In this document: in pieces, positions 7,071 through 19,500 of the stretch | How positions within the stretch are numbered: position 1 is the first letter of the stretch | How the letters are laid out: every line of letters starts with the position of its first letter | Source of the DNA: a virus | IMG/VR virus record: IMGVR_UViG_3300010354_000154 | Span: 1-45,317 of that record | DNA length: 45,317 nt | Strand: one strand, 5' to 3' | The notes under the pieces: model-generated | What the model saw: only the letters and a program-made list of their open reading frames with translations | Told to the model about the DNA's origin: nothing | Database searches by the model: none | Position numbers and translations under genes: made by a program

Positions 7071-8573
7071 TTAACTATTTAATTTTACGATAGCTTCGAC
7101 TGTGCCTTCGCTATCATCATATTTATCTTGTAGTGATCTGCCAATAACATTCCAAGGAGTCAGTTCGTTTTTACTTGCTGCTCTAGCTAAACCGTTTCCA
7201 GCTGATACTAATCGATCGCCTTTTTTAATTTTACCAACAACACGCACAGGCACTCTTCCGCTAACTGCTACCGGAGGATGTGTCTCATTTGACCCTGCAC
7301 CGTCATTCATAAGGTATGCTGCTCTGGTACTAATTACACCAAAAACATCTTCACTTAAATCTTCAGCCACCGCAGTAATCTCTGCAGGCCCGCCCAGAGC
7401 TACAACTGTACCGGCACCATAAGGACGATCAGCTTCGAAACGTTCTGCCAAGTCAGCGTATTGAGCTGTTATAGAAGTCCCTCTAAAAGTTCCGGCCCAT
7501 ACATTAGAAAACCATAAAGACGGTGAGCCTAAACTGTAAGTTAAATTTGCACTAGGAACAATATTGGCAGCAAAAGTACTTGTGCCAGTTCCGCCACCCA
7601 AAACTGTATCTACGTAGTCTTTGGTAGCTACACTGAACCCACTGGATGCGGATGTTGGATTGGAAAATACTTCTGCTAGACCTGAAATTGCATTGCCTTT
7701 AAGAAAAGGAGTGTTAACTGATGATTTTTTAACACTTAAAACAATATCGCCATTGTTTGTTACATTTCTTAAATAAACATCATTTCCAGAAACGTATCCT
7801 TCAAAATCGCTATCAGTACCAAATTTTAAACCTGTGTCATTGGTTAAACTGAGTGAGCCATTGATCGTCCCACTGACGTCATTTCTTACAAAATTACTTG
7901 CTGGAGTACTAACTCCGCTATAGTTCAAGTTGTTTGCTACGTCTGCATTTCCATAAAACGCTTGGTTTAAGGCAGTGCTTAAGTTTAATCCTCTGTTAAT
8001 AGTTGTAAACCCAGTTACAACTGTTGTAAAACTTGCTTCTTTACTCCAAATACCAACTAATGTATTGTCAATGAAGAATTTTAAAACAACGTATGTAGCA
8101 GCCGGAGATACAGAAACGATTGTATCAGGAATAGCACCAGTATTACCAGTGCTGGAAGTACCGGCTGGGCCAATAACAGTCCAACTGCTACCATTCCAAA
8201 CTTTTAACTGTAAATTGCTACTGTCCCACCATTGCTCGCCAGTGACCGGAATTCCAGTGTAGCTGCTACTTGACGTTATCATCGAAATAACTTTCCAAGC
8301 AGCGGCAGCAGTTCCTTTAGTAGTAGAGGTGTTTACTTTTAAATAACGTCCTATAGAATCATACCAAAGCTGGCCAGGCAATGGCGCAGTAGGTGCTGAT
8401 GATTTGGCAAAATTCTCCATTAACTGGATAAAATTTTGGTTCAAAAATACACCATAACCAGGATAATTTTTACCTACTAAAGTCAAACTGGAGTTAGTTT
8501 GATCGATTGTGCCGTCAGTCAAACCGCCAGATATCAAAGCGGTTCCGTTTGACAGATTTATATTATAAGCCAT
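7071..8573 (-). CDS. Tail fibre protein with C-terminal peptidase G2/chaperone-like domain
   Basis: A 500-aa protein. The N-terminal part (NGTALISGGLTDGTID, NQNFIQLMENFAKS, GQLWYDS) matches the neighbouring 407-aa fibre protein and is probably the part that attaches to the tail. The middle is a variable beta-rich stretch. Residues about 370-498, starting YADLAERFEAD and including GTVVALGGP and VSGRVPVRVVG, resemble the C-terminal domain common in marine phage fibres and related to the autoproteolytic intramolecular chaperone (peptidase G2) group. I do not see which residue would be catalytic. A GATAAATA late promoter (8594-8601) and GGAGAG precede the start. Confidence 0.75.
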   Translation of the reverse strand: MAYNINLSNGTALISGGLTDGTIDQTNSSLTLVGKNYPGYGVFLNQNFIQLMENFAKSSAPTAPLPGQLWYDSIGRYLKVNTSTTKGTAAAAWKVISMITSSSSYTGIPVTGEQWWDSSNLQLKVWNGSSWTVIGPAGTSSTGNTGAIPDTIVSVSPAATYVVLKFFIDNTLVGIWSKEASFTTVVTGFTTINRGLNLSTALNQAFYGNADVANNLNYSGVSTPASNFVRNDVSGTINGSLSLTNDTGLKFGTDSDFEGYVSGNDVYLRNVTNNGDIVLSVKKSSVNTPFLKGNAISGLAEVFSNPTSASSGFSVATKDYVDTVLGGGTGTSTFAANIVPSANLTYSLGSPSLWFSNVWAGTFRGTSITAQYADLAERFEADRPYGAGTVVALGGPAEITAVAEDLSEDVFGVISTRAAYLMNDGAGSNETHPPVAVSGRVPVRVVGKIKKGDRLVSAGNGLARAASKNELTPWNVIGRSLQDKYDDSEGTVEAIVKLNS

Positions 8574-8593
8574 TTATTACTCTCCAATTATCT

Positions 8594-8601
8594 TATTTAT
8601 C
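8594..8601 (-). promoter_or_regulatory. T4-type late promoter box GATAAATA
   Basis: GATAAATA on the minus strand matches the T4 late consensus TATAAATA in seven of eight bases. If transcription begins 6 nt after the box, as in T4, the leader to the ATG at 8573 is about 15 nt and contains the ribosome site GGAGAG. Confidence 0.65.
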
Positions 8602-8610
8602 TACCTACAA

Positions 8611-9834
8611 TTACATACGTCCTGCTAAAATTTCAATCACACCGGGTTCTGCACTATCATAGTTTTGTAGGGCTTTACCTATCACTGACCCAACAGCAGG
8701 ATTAACAGCTTTTTTAGCATGCCCTGGCACAGAAGAAGTTACTAACATATCTCCCAATTCTATGGGTCCAACCACTTTGCACGGAACTCTTCCTTGTAAA
8801 GCAATACAACTCTTGGTACCAGTCAATTTGTGATTCATTACAAACGCAGGGTCAGTAGTTACTATTCCTGCTACTTTTATATCGTCTTCAACAGTTGATT
8901 CAGTAACCTCATTGGGTCCGCCAAGAACTAAAACAGTACCCGGATCATATTCACGATCACTGGAAAAGTTTTCAGCTAAATCAGCATAGTTTGCTTGAAT
9001 ACTTGCATTTGTATCCAAAACCCATTGTCCTTTTATAGTCACCGGTGTTGCTGTATCTACTGAACCTTGTGCAGACAAGATAGTGACTCCCCCAGGAGTT
9101 TTTATGTTAATAGCAACGTTACCAGTTCCTGAATTTTGTAAAGCAATATTTCCGTTTAAAGAAATGTCTTTGGCATTAACAGAGCCGGTTCCAGAACTCA
9201 ATGAATTAACATTTGTGCTCAATGAAGATACGTTGCTTTGCAATGTTGCAATATTTCCGCTTAATGTATTTAGAACACTGGCTTGGCTGGCCGCATTTGC
9301 AGTCAAGCTATCAATATAGCTGTCAACATATGATTTTGTGGTTACACCTAAATTGTTTGTAGCATTGCCTGCCACTGTAATCAATCCGGTTGAACCGTTG
9401 ATGTTTACAGCCATTGTACTTGTACCGGAAATATTGGTAAAAATAGAAATATTTCCGTTACTGGTTTTGTTAATCAACTTTACCGCACCTGCAATTTCTT
9501 GAAGTTCGAAGCCTTGTGGCCCAATTTGCAAATTGGCAGTGGTAATTACGTTTCCTTGGATGTTTTGACCAATTGATTTCCATGCACTGGTGCCAGAATC
9601 ATAAACTTTTACAACTGCATTTACAGTATCGTACCAAATTTGACCTGTTATTGGATTGGCAGGACTAGTGGAAAAAGCAAAATTTTCTAATAATTTTAAA
9701 AAATTCTCGTTTTGATCTTCGCCATAGTTTGAAGACAATTTTCCTAATAGCGTAAGACTTGTACTAGTTGTGTCCTTGGTACCGTCAGGAACTACTATAG
9801 CTGTACCGTTTGTTTTGTTTACAAAATAAGTCAT
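8611..9834 (-). CDS. Tail fibre protein, paralogue of the adjacent fibre
   Basis: A 407-aa fibre. It shares with the 500-aa neighbour both the N-terminal head (NGTAIVVPDGTKD, SLTLLGKL, NQNFLKLLENFAFS, GQIWYDT) and the C-terminal domain from about residue 281 (YADLAENFSSD, GTVLVLGGP, LQGRVPCKVVG). The middle differs. It includes a heptad-like stretch around residues 175-215 with many L, N, S and V residues, consistent with a trimeric coiled coil. So the two genes are a duplicated pair that exchange central segments or have diverged there. The start ATG lies 5 nt after the upstream stop, and GGAT is the only ribosome-site candidate. Confidence 0.75.
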   Translation of the reverse strand: MTYFVNKTNGTAIVVPDGTKDTTSTSLTLLGKLSSNYGEDQNENFLKLLENFAFSTSPANPITGQIWYDTVNAVVKVYDSGTSAWKSIGQNIQGNVITTANLQIGPQGFELQEIAGAVKLINKTSNGNISIFTNISGTSTMAVNINGSTGLITVAGNATNNLGVTTKSYVDSYIDSLTANAASQASVLNTLSGNIATLQSNVSSLSTNVNSLSSGTGSVNAKDISLNGNIALQNSGTGNVAINIKTPGGVTILSAQGSVDTATPVTIKGQWVLDTNASIQANYADLAENFSSDREYDPGTVLVLGGPNEVTESTVEDDIKVAGIVTTDPAFVMNHKLTGTKSCIALQGRVPCKVVGPIELGDMLVTSSVPGHAKKAVNPAVGSVIGKALQNYDSAEPGVIEILAGRM

Positions 9835-9839
9835 TTTTT

Positions 9840-10550
9840 TTATCCAATACTACCCAAGTTTGTTAAAGTTTGTATTCTAACTGTATAATCAATTTGAATT
9901 AGCCTATTCAAACTTTTTTGAACAGGATGGAAAATCACATGAGTTAGAAGTTTGCCGGTTGTTGTTAATCCACTGGTTCCGTCTACACTTCTTGCTTTTA
10001 AACCAAGTTCGTCAAATGTATAAGTTTCGTTTAGATTTGTACTATTATCAAACGCTGCTTGGCCAGCTGGTTCACCATAATCTAGTAAACAGCTAATTAA
10101 TAAATCTGTAAAAACTTGCCCTGGTGTATGCCGCACTTCAATTTTATTTCTAGTTGGATCAGCATTTAGAGCACTGGTGTCGTCTACGATTTTAGAAAAA
10201 GTTGGATTATAAAGATTACTGTTACTGGTATTAGTGTTAGGAGGGAGATAATTGATAATACCAGTTGGATCAACGCTGGTTCCCCCGTTACCAAAATGCA
10301 TCTCATAGATATAGCTTTGGCCTTTGTTTGCTAGACTATAAGCTATAGATTCAGAGATATTTTCATAATGTATAGCATTACGTTTGTCTATAAAAATTTC
10401 CCCGGACGCTGGATCAAAAATCTTTATGTGTCCTTGAACGTATATCCCACTTTTTTCATCTGGTTGTGCAGATGCTTGATGTTCTTTGTTTTCAATATGC
10501 GTCATATGGCTATTTTCTTCTATATCATTATTTATCTGGTTAGATATCAT
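9840..10550 (-). CDS. Virion structural protein (baseplate/tail-associated, unknown)
   Basis: A 236-aa protein that I recognise only as a type seen in tail operons of marine T4-like phages. Landmarks are GIYVQGHIKIFDPASGEI, ENISESIAYSLANK and YEMHFGNGGT. The longest frame starts in an ATGA overlap with the giant gene (10547-10550). However, a GATAAATA late box at 10529-10536 lies inside this frame. Its predicted start site would give an 18-nt leader to a second Met at 10505 (MTHIENKEH), similar to the 14-17-nt leaders of other late genes here. The protein may therefore be made in two forms, or normally start at 10505 (221 aa). There is no membrane or signal segment. Confidence 0.7.
   Translation of the reverse strand: MISNQINNDIEENSHMTHIENKEHQASAQPDEKSGIYVQGHIKIFDPASGEIFIDKRNAIHYENISESIAYSLANKGQSYIYEMHFGNGGTSVDPTGIINYLPPNTNTSNSNLYNPTFSKIVDDTSALNADPTRNKIEVRHTPGQVFTDLLISCLLDYGEPAGQAAFDNSTNLNETYTFDELGLKARSVDGTSGLTTTGKLLTHVIFHPVQKSLNRLIQIDYTVRIQTLTNLGSIG
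10529..10536 (-). promoter_or_regulatory. T4-type late promoter box GATAAATA inside 5' end of 236-aa gene
   Basis: GATAAATA on the minus strand, 24 nt upstream of the internal ATG at 10505. Spacing matches the boxes before the genes starting at 8573, 27443 and 33518. The leader carries only a weak AGAAGAA ribosome site. Confidence 0.5.
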
Positions 10551-13500
10551 GGTGTATAACTAGGCTCCGCTCTTATAAATTGTGCACCTGGTGTAGTGCT
10601 ATTTTCTATTGTTGTGCTAAATTGTTCCCAAATATTACTTTGTAAAATTTTAACCGAATTTAAAACAATATTTCCATTGGCATTTATTGAACCTAGAGGT
10701 GTTAGGCTAATTATGTTAGCATTAGTACTAGAAATACCAGTGGTCAAACTAACCAAATTGATTCTAGTAGCAGTATTTGCTGCTGTCTGGAAAATGCCCG
10801 TAACAAAATCTACTGCTACTACATTTGCGTTAGTTACACTTTGCAATACTCTGGCGTTGCCAGTATTAGCAAATTGTGTTATATAGTCCCCAGTATTTAC
10901 TGTTATATTTGCATTTAGTAGAAGTCTATACGTTACATTAGATGTGGTTGTAATATTGCCCGAAATAGTATTTGAAACAAAAATTTGTGAATTTGGAATC
11001 AATTGTGCCTGACTACTGTCAGTTACAAGATTGCCGGTAATTATCACACCAGAAGCACCAGTTCCATCTACAGCTCTGTGTAATTGAGTAATTGTGTTTG
11101 CATACACTGGGAATAAGTTTGAACTTGACAAATAAATGTTGGAGTTTGCGTATATATTTCCAGTAGTTGTATAAATGGTATTGAATTGAGCCGGAGTTCC
11201 GGTGGCAGTGTAAAATACCTTTAATCCATCTGTATCCACAGTTATGGTTGCATCATTGACTCCATTGGTGCCATTTAGTTGACTGCCGCTTATTGTAAAC
11301 ACATTGCCAATGAAAATTTCCACACTGCTAGAACTTAATTCAGCTGAGTATGCTGACGTAAATGCTCTGACATTAAATTCAACGCCGCCAACATTTGATT
11401 GAACATTAGAAAATAACACACCAATGTCTACGTCTACCAATGTGCCCACAGGATAGCTAACATTTGCACTCCATGGCACAGCTGATGCAATGTCCCCGGC
11501 TGTGTAATGCTGATAATAATGTATTTTCTCTCCGTTGACAAATACCACCCCAGGAACACCAGCAGCGGGATTTGGTTTTGGTAAATCTTCAACGTTGTCT
11601 ACAAAAACATATGAATCAGATATTGCTAAATTGGAAGTCAGTGATACTGTGTTATTTGCACTAATTCTCGTAAATTCTGGATTTCTATTCATCGGATGGA
11701 AAACACGGAATCCATAAGTTGCTGTGTTTGAAGTGTTATTAGTAAAAACACGCATCTCGAGAGTGTCAAAAATTCTTCCCGGGATTAATTCTTCAGGAGC
11801 ATGACTGCTATAGGTATCAACATATGCACCACCGACAATGTTTATATCTTCAGGTCTAATACCCAATGATGAATCTGTATAGGTACTGTAAATATTTGAA
11901 TCTAATACTGAAGTTTCAAGATCAAGGTAGCTTATGGTAACATTGGCATTTCCTCCGGTATACAATTCTTGTACATTAGACGAAGTTAGCACCCCATCTA
12001 TATAGATATACTCAGGTGTACCAACAGACACTACCGGGAAAATTTCAGAATCTACCGGCACACTTACCACCTGTCTGAAACCTGTAACTGAATGCACTAC
12101 ATCAATGTATCTTGAATTGACGGCATTTGTTAACACATAAGCATTACCTAATGTATTTGACTGTGTAATGACATTTCCTGCGTACACTGTGACAGGATTA
12201 TCTAAAAGCATACGGTAAGTTGTTTCAACAATTTCTCCCGATAATGTCATTGAGTCGCGGTCAACAGAAATAATTTTAAAATATCCATTATTTTTAAAAT
12301 CAAATGAGTAATTACCGTCAATTCTAATAGATTGATCTAATTCAAAACCTAATTTTACAAAATCAAATTGTTCTACGTTTCCACTTGTGATTGTCAATCC
12401 GGTATAGTTAAAGCTAAAAGTATTACCTGATATTTGAAAACTGTTTGCCTTAAATCCAGGTCCTTTGATCAAAACCCCAGGATACTCTATACCACTCATC
12501 AAACTAGAGTAATTTTTTGATAACATGCCTGCACCAGGGCTATAGTAGGTCTTGATTCTATCGGTGGCTTTAAGTAAAACATTACCAGAATCAATTTTGG
12601 TAACTTTGGTATAATCAAAAGGATCGGCTGTTCCAATCTGACTGTTGACCAAAAATGCCTCGCGATTATACGAAACAATATTGCCACTCACTATATATAA
12701 ATTGCCTGAAGCAGCATTTCCAGATATTACAGTTGGGTAAATTTGGATATTGGCAGCGTCATTAACAAAAGGTATAACGTTCGAACTATACAAAATTCTA
12801 TCAAATTTCAACGTGGAATTAGTAGTTCTAACAAGATTATAACTCAAATTAGACTGCGGAGAATAAAACTCATTTTTAAGTAGAGGGTAAATTATTGCTC
12901 CAGATCCGACACCATTGATTGTAATAGTAGGAGTTGAAGTATATCCAGTACCAGGGTTGGTAATAATTACACCTGTTATTTGTTTGGTACTTAAATTAAC
13001 AGTTGTTATTGCAGTAGCCCCGGATCCGCCGCCGCCTGTTATTTCTATATTGGGGGCCAAGGAATAGTTTAATCCAACATTTCCGATTATGTAATCAGTA
13101 ATTTTATAGGTGTAGTTATTATACCAATTTGTATAAGGTTCTACAGTTGATAATGTTTCTTCGTCGCTAGGAACTGTAAACTTTGCTTCATCTACACTGT
13201 ATCTACTTGGCAAGTCAAAATCAGTCCAGTTACCAGATGCTGTATCTAAATTATCGTAAATAGGAAGATATTCACGTAGTTTAGTTCTATATGGTTTTAT
13301 TTCATTTATATAATTTTCATAAAACGTTTGATCGTCTTTGACATAGTTAGGAATTTGCTCTAATTTTCTTAAATTATGAAATACATCAATGAAACTTGTT
13401 TTGAATACCCAGTCTGGTTGTTTTTGTTCACCCAAGATATAGGTAATCATTGCAAAAAATAGTTCATTGAACAAAATCAGTAGATCATTAATAAAAATTT

Positions 13501-16500
13501 CATTATAAACACTATTAAATATTGCATTTAATTCTTGACCAATTTGACTATCAAATCCCAGAGCTCCAAATAAATCTGTGTCAAATCCCGACCCTAGGCC
13601 TGAATTATAAATACTCTCGTCAAACACCAAGGTAGCATTTTGTGCAGCCATTAATTGTAACGCAAGCTGGTCAGTAACTGTATAAATTAACCATTGACCA
13701 TTTCCGTTATCTAACACTTTTATAATGTCATTTTCTTTTAGCGTCAATCCTTGAATATCGCTGTAGGTAGGAACAACATATGTTAAATTACTACCAATTT
13801 CAAAATTTGAATCATACCAATCTACGCTGTTCCAAAAAAGTGTAGTTTTGTAATACTGGATTCTAAACGCAACAAACTCTTGTTGTGCTGCATCATAAGA
13901 ATATATTACCCACTTGTTATCATTTTCAGAATCAACTGGTACTAAAACTTTGTAGCCATCAACCAACAAATTAGGATCTAGATATGACAATTCCAGGAAT
14001 GAATCTACCTGACTATCGAATCCAGATGTTGGTAAAGGTTCTTCGCTATAAAGTGTAGTTGGAGTTCGCAATAACAATATAGGATAGTCAGATATTTTTA
14101 AATTTAAAGTTTCAATAAAAATTCTTAGAGCACTTAATCTATCAACAAACATAGATTGTCTTGGTTGAAACAAAATGCCATATCTATCTTGAACATTCAA
14201 TGCAATGTCCGGTACCAGCGCACCGAGATCATCAAATCCTGTCAAACTATCTTTGAGTTTACTGATAATTTTTTGAGGGAAGGTCTGACTATTACTACCT
14301 TGTTTGATTAACTCATATTCGCTGTGTATTAAATTTTGTCCCTGACTTTTTTGTAAATCAATGTGCAAAATTATCTTATCAGCTCTTAAATTATCGTTAG
14401 AATTGTATAGCGCAATACTGTTAGGAGAAAGCGCAGCTACATAAGGAATTCCTTGATTCTTGGGATCAGTGATATAAGTTTGTAATGATTTGGCACTGAG
14501 AGATCTATTGGTTTTTACTGGATCAACTGAAGTTTTATCCCCGACCCAATAATAATATTTTTGTTTGATAATTCCAGTATCAGGGTCTACAATAGAAATC
14601 TTAGAGTAGGCCGAGTCGTTGATATGTTTTGGTACTCCGTTACCACCATTGGTAATATACTGGCTAGGTAAAAATTCACTTTCTACCCATTCGTAAATCT
14701 TTACCTGGCTGTCAGGAAATAATGCACCCCAATTGTTGTTTCTATATACTATGCTTCCTTGTTCATAGTCAATAAATCTAACCTGCGACAAATCCCACCA
14801 AACTTTGCCAACGTGGCGTTCTGCCCAGTAAAAATCAATGTTTACATTTACATCAGATATTGAAGCAAAGTTGTAACCTGCAGGATCAAAATTTTCTTTA
14901 TAATCTAGCTCTTGATCTGCAATACCTAAAATTTTTCCTTTTGCGGGATCAATATAATCATAAAAATCAATTATCTCAGACGATTCTGAATCGTAAGTGA
15001 AAACAGAAGCAATTGAATCTACACTTACTCTTGATTCTTTAGATCTCAGCAGTTCCCAACCTGCTTTAGATGTCTCGTTGGTATAAAGATAAACAGTACC
15101 TGCCTGATTGAAAGATAGATAATCGTCGTTTGCTACGCCAATGAACAGTGTGTTACCGTTTAACTTAATAGCTCGGCCAAAATCAGTATCAGTGCTTAGA
15201 TTTGGGCCATACAGTGCTTGCGACAATACAAACAGTGATGGAGCTTCGAAACTCTGGAAAGGATTGTCTATTAAATCATAGATATAGACTGCACCTGAAT
15301 CTTTGATAATATCAACAATAACAGTACTGTCATTATCATAGGTGGTATTGCTTGCATCAAATGTAGTGGGAACAAAAACATCTCCGCCGCTGCTACCAAC
15401 TGCTAACACATTTGATTCTGCGTTCAGAGCTATTGAGCTGCCAAATTTTTCACCAGTCTGATTGTCATGAATGATGTGTTGAGTTGTTTCGTATAAATCA
15501 AGTCCAAGATCCTCTAATGCAGTACCAACCCCTGATTTGACATCTAACTTATAACCCAAAGTTACCACTTGACTGGTTATTTTAAGTTTATTTTGATATT
15601 TTTCTGCAGTCACACCCGGAATATTCAAAGTGTTAATTGCTGCGATAACTGCATCCAGTGAAGAGGAATTAAAAACAACATTATTATTATTAATAACTAA
15701 ACTATGACCCGGAGTAACCGTGGGTCCGCTTGTTTTACCAACAATTGATCCATATACTCTGCCTACATTTACTATTCTCGAAACAGCTCCAAATTGATAG
15801 TCTGATTTGTAATAGTTGTTTGTACTAACAATAATGTTACATCCTGTGGAACACATTTCTAAAGCACTACCAAAGTTGAATGACATCCCGGATAAACTAT
15901 TAATTTTTTGATCAAATGCAAACTGATTGGTTTCAACTTGAAGTTTTTGTGATTTAGAAGGAACTCCAAACGGAGGAAATTGTACAGCATTGGCGACTAT
16001 ATAGTAATCTACATTTTCAACAAGTTCAACGTCATTTAACTTTACACTTCTAATAGAATTAAAAGAATTTGGAGCAATATAGGTACTGGCTACTCCGTCT
16101 GTTAAAAATTGATATACTGTACGATGATACACATAGACAGCACCAGATTCGGCGTTGGTGTTAATTGTTTCTATAGGAGCACCTACAACTATTACACTGC
16201 CATCTGAATTAGTGGCAACACTTTGACCAAATCCTGCGGTGCTTGATGCTTCGCTGCTGTAAGGCAAAGTTTCAATGTGTTCATAATAATAATTGCTTAT
16301 AAATGCGCCAATTTTGTCTCCGCTGCTTGGTGCCACAGCAAAGTTTACGTCAGTGCCGTTATCTACGCTGACAACACTGACAGTGAGATTATTGGCAGGA
16401 GTTGTACCACCTACCAATGCACCAGCTATTGTCAAAGTATCCCCGGCAGTAAAGTTTGCTCCGGAACGTATTACCAAAACATCGTTGGTGTATGCTGTTC

Positions 16501-19500
16501 CTGTGGTCAATGGAACTCCCGGAGTAATGCCAGTACCTGTTGCTATAAAAACTGTTCCTGCCAAATTGTCGGCTGCACCAACAGCTACAAAATCAGTAGT
16601 GCCTGGGGTGGCTATTTTATAAATTTTGCCAACAGTAAATCCTATCCCTACCCCGGGTCCTACCAAACTCACTGCAACGTCAAAGACTGCATTTGTACCA
16701 GTACCACCGGTAGCAGGTACATTTGAATATAATCCCAAGGCAGTCGAAGGAGTGCCGTTAAACGAAAAATTATTGATCCCGTTGCTTTTTTGTATTATTG
16801 TGTAATCTTTATACGGAACAAATTCCTGAGATGTCAACTTGTTTGTCAATATAACTTCTGTGGCATTAGAAATCACATTTGGTAGTGTAAATATTGTAGC
16901 TGAACCATTTCCGTTGTATAGTGCTGTGTAAGACGTTCTAAATGGTGCCAATGCATAGCAATAAACTTTGTTTGCGCCTGGTGCAGACACATAAAGAAAT
17001 TTTCCGTCCGACGACATGGCTGAAGAAAAACCAAAATTATCAGCTGCGCTGCCAAGATTGTCAATTAGTATTTGTTGTAATTCTTGATTTTTATAAATCA
17101 AGACCACGCCTTGCTTACTATAACTTTGGGGAGCACCAACACTAACAAAATTATCTCCGTTGGACAATGATTCGCCAAGATATTCGATTTGTGAATTACC
17201 ACTCCTCAGTACTGAAACCAACGTCCATTCATTGTCAACTGTATTTTTTTGAAAAACTCCCACACTCGGCGATGTGTTAGTTGCCGCAGAGTACATGACC
17301 AAACCATCGTTTGAAAAACTAATTACGCTTCCAAAACGTGCAAAGTCGGCATATTGACTTTGATTAAGTGTGAGTTGAGTCTTGTATGACCAAGAATCGT
17401 TTTTGGTATACACACCCCAATTTTTATCGTAATCTAAATTATCAACCCAAACTTTATCACCTGTAATCCAACCTCTAGAGGGTTTTATGTTTACTATGTC
17501 AGTGGCATAATCAATTCTCATTGAGATAAATCGATACAACATGCCGTTACCAATTACAGTTTGAAGTTTTATCAGTGTGTCTAGATTTTGATATAATTTA
17601 GCAGTAAATCTAGTCAAATCAATGATAGAGTTAACTTTATAGAATCCGTCAAATCTTGGGTCAAATCCAACGATAGCTACAATATCATCCACATTTAAAA
17701 TGTGTTGTTCATTGTGTACGAATTCAACTAAATCATCTACATTGTATCTGGCCGCAAAGAGTATTCCTCTTAAATTATCTGTTCTAAGAACATTCCAACT
17801 GTTGTTAAAATCTTTAGCTACCCAAAGTTTCCAGCCTGCACCAATAGCTGACAGATACTGATTTAATGTAGAATAATTGTTTAAATCAAAAATCGTTGCA
17901 TCAACGTCGTCTTTATAAACATATCCTGCGCTAGGCAATGGTTCAATTGAGTTTGAAACATTGATATCTTCTAATTTAAAAATACGAGGATCCCAGGTTC
18001 CACTTATTTTATACAAGTCACTGAATTCATAAGAAACAATATCAGGCTCTGCAACCACCCCGTTGCCAACAAATTGTACAGGAGCAGGGTTATCTAAAAG
18101 TTCAGATTCATCCAATGCTATTTCTATAAATTGACTGTCATCTAGTGCACCATACTCGCCAACCCGCACTGCCCAATTTTCATAAACTTCAATATTGGTA
18201 TTAATATTATTGAATATTGCACCTTTAAGTGCAGTCAACGCATTGGTAGTTCCTTTTTGTTTTAGCAACCCTTGGTAAAACTTTACCTGACTGGTTATAT
18301 CAACACCCAAGTCGGTGAAGTAACTTCTTTCCCGGAAACCTATCAATCCATTGCTAAACAGTTGTAAATTTTCATCGTAAATTTGATTGTCAACATCGTA
18401 AAATCTAGCGGGCAATCCTGCGTTGGTTGCCAAGTTATTAATCATGCCAGATTTAAATTCCGACGATGATAGTAACTGCCAGCTGTTAATTTGAAACTCG
18501 TTTGCGCCTACAACATTTTGTAAAGCAGTGTACAATTTTTCTTTGTGCTTGATTACGGTACCTTTTCGATAATCCGTAACTGGAGCCCATTCATCTACCT
18601 TGGGACTACTGTAAACAAAGCCAGGCAATTCTAAACTGCCATTCCAATCTGCAGTAACTGATCCAAGTATCTTTAATCTAAATTGGCGATTGCCCAGACT
18701 AGGAGCATAGATAATATCATTGAACACAGTTTGATTGTCAATGATAAAAATATGTTCGTTTTGTACAACGTTCAGTTCGGCGAAACCAATTGTCTGATCA
18801 GATAACGACACCAAGCTAAAAACACTGTCTTCTCTATATACTGAAAAATTATTTTTCTTGATTATCTTGCCGTTGATGTCTAAAATTTTTGATCCGTATG
18901 GAATATTTTTAATTTCATCCACCACAGTTGTCTGTCTAGAGAATTTTAGATTATTGTATAACGGAGATAGTACAATAATGGAACCTGTTTTCCATCCTTG
19001 ACTAGACCAGTGTAAAAATTCTTTACAACTCGAGATCCAATCTAATTTTGCGCCTAAATTGACATCATATTCATCAAATATAAATCCCTTAGAAATGAGA
19101 TAATTCTGATATCCTACTAGAAAATCCACTACTTGTTGTTTTGTAGTAAACTCATATCCATATGGTATTACTGAATTGGCATTTTTGCTATCCCGGTATA
19201 TAATTGCTCTGTTGTTACTTTGTGTTATAACATAGGAATCGTTACTAGGAAATACTGGTTTAATGTAAAAGTAGGGACTATTAATATCATATCCAGAGAC
19301 TGTGTACCCGGCAGGACTTTTTTCTACTATTACTGCGCTGACCTTGACTTTGTCTAATGGAGCTCCTTTATACAACTCAATTCTATAGTTTTCGTCGGGT
19401 ATGACGATACTATCGTTGATACTGGTAGGACTACTTTGTTCGGCCAATATTGTAATTAACTTTTTGTCAGTGTATCCGCCAATTCTATAAGTGAACTGTG

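Noticed and set aside
16277-16726. Two open frames antisense to the giant tail gene
   Set aside because: They arise from the low-complexity, repetitive codons of the giant protein; the sense frame is continuous and domain-bearing.
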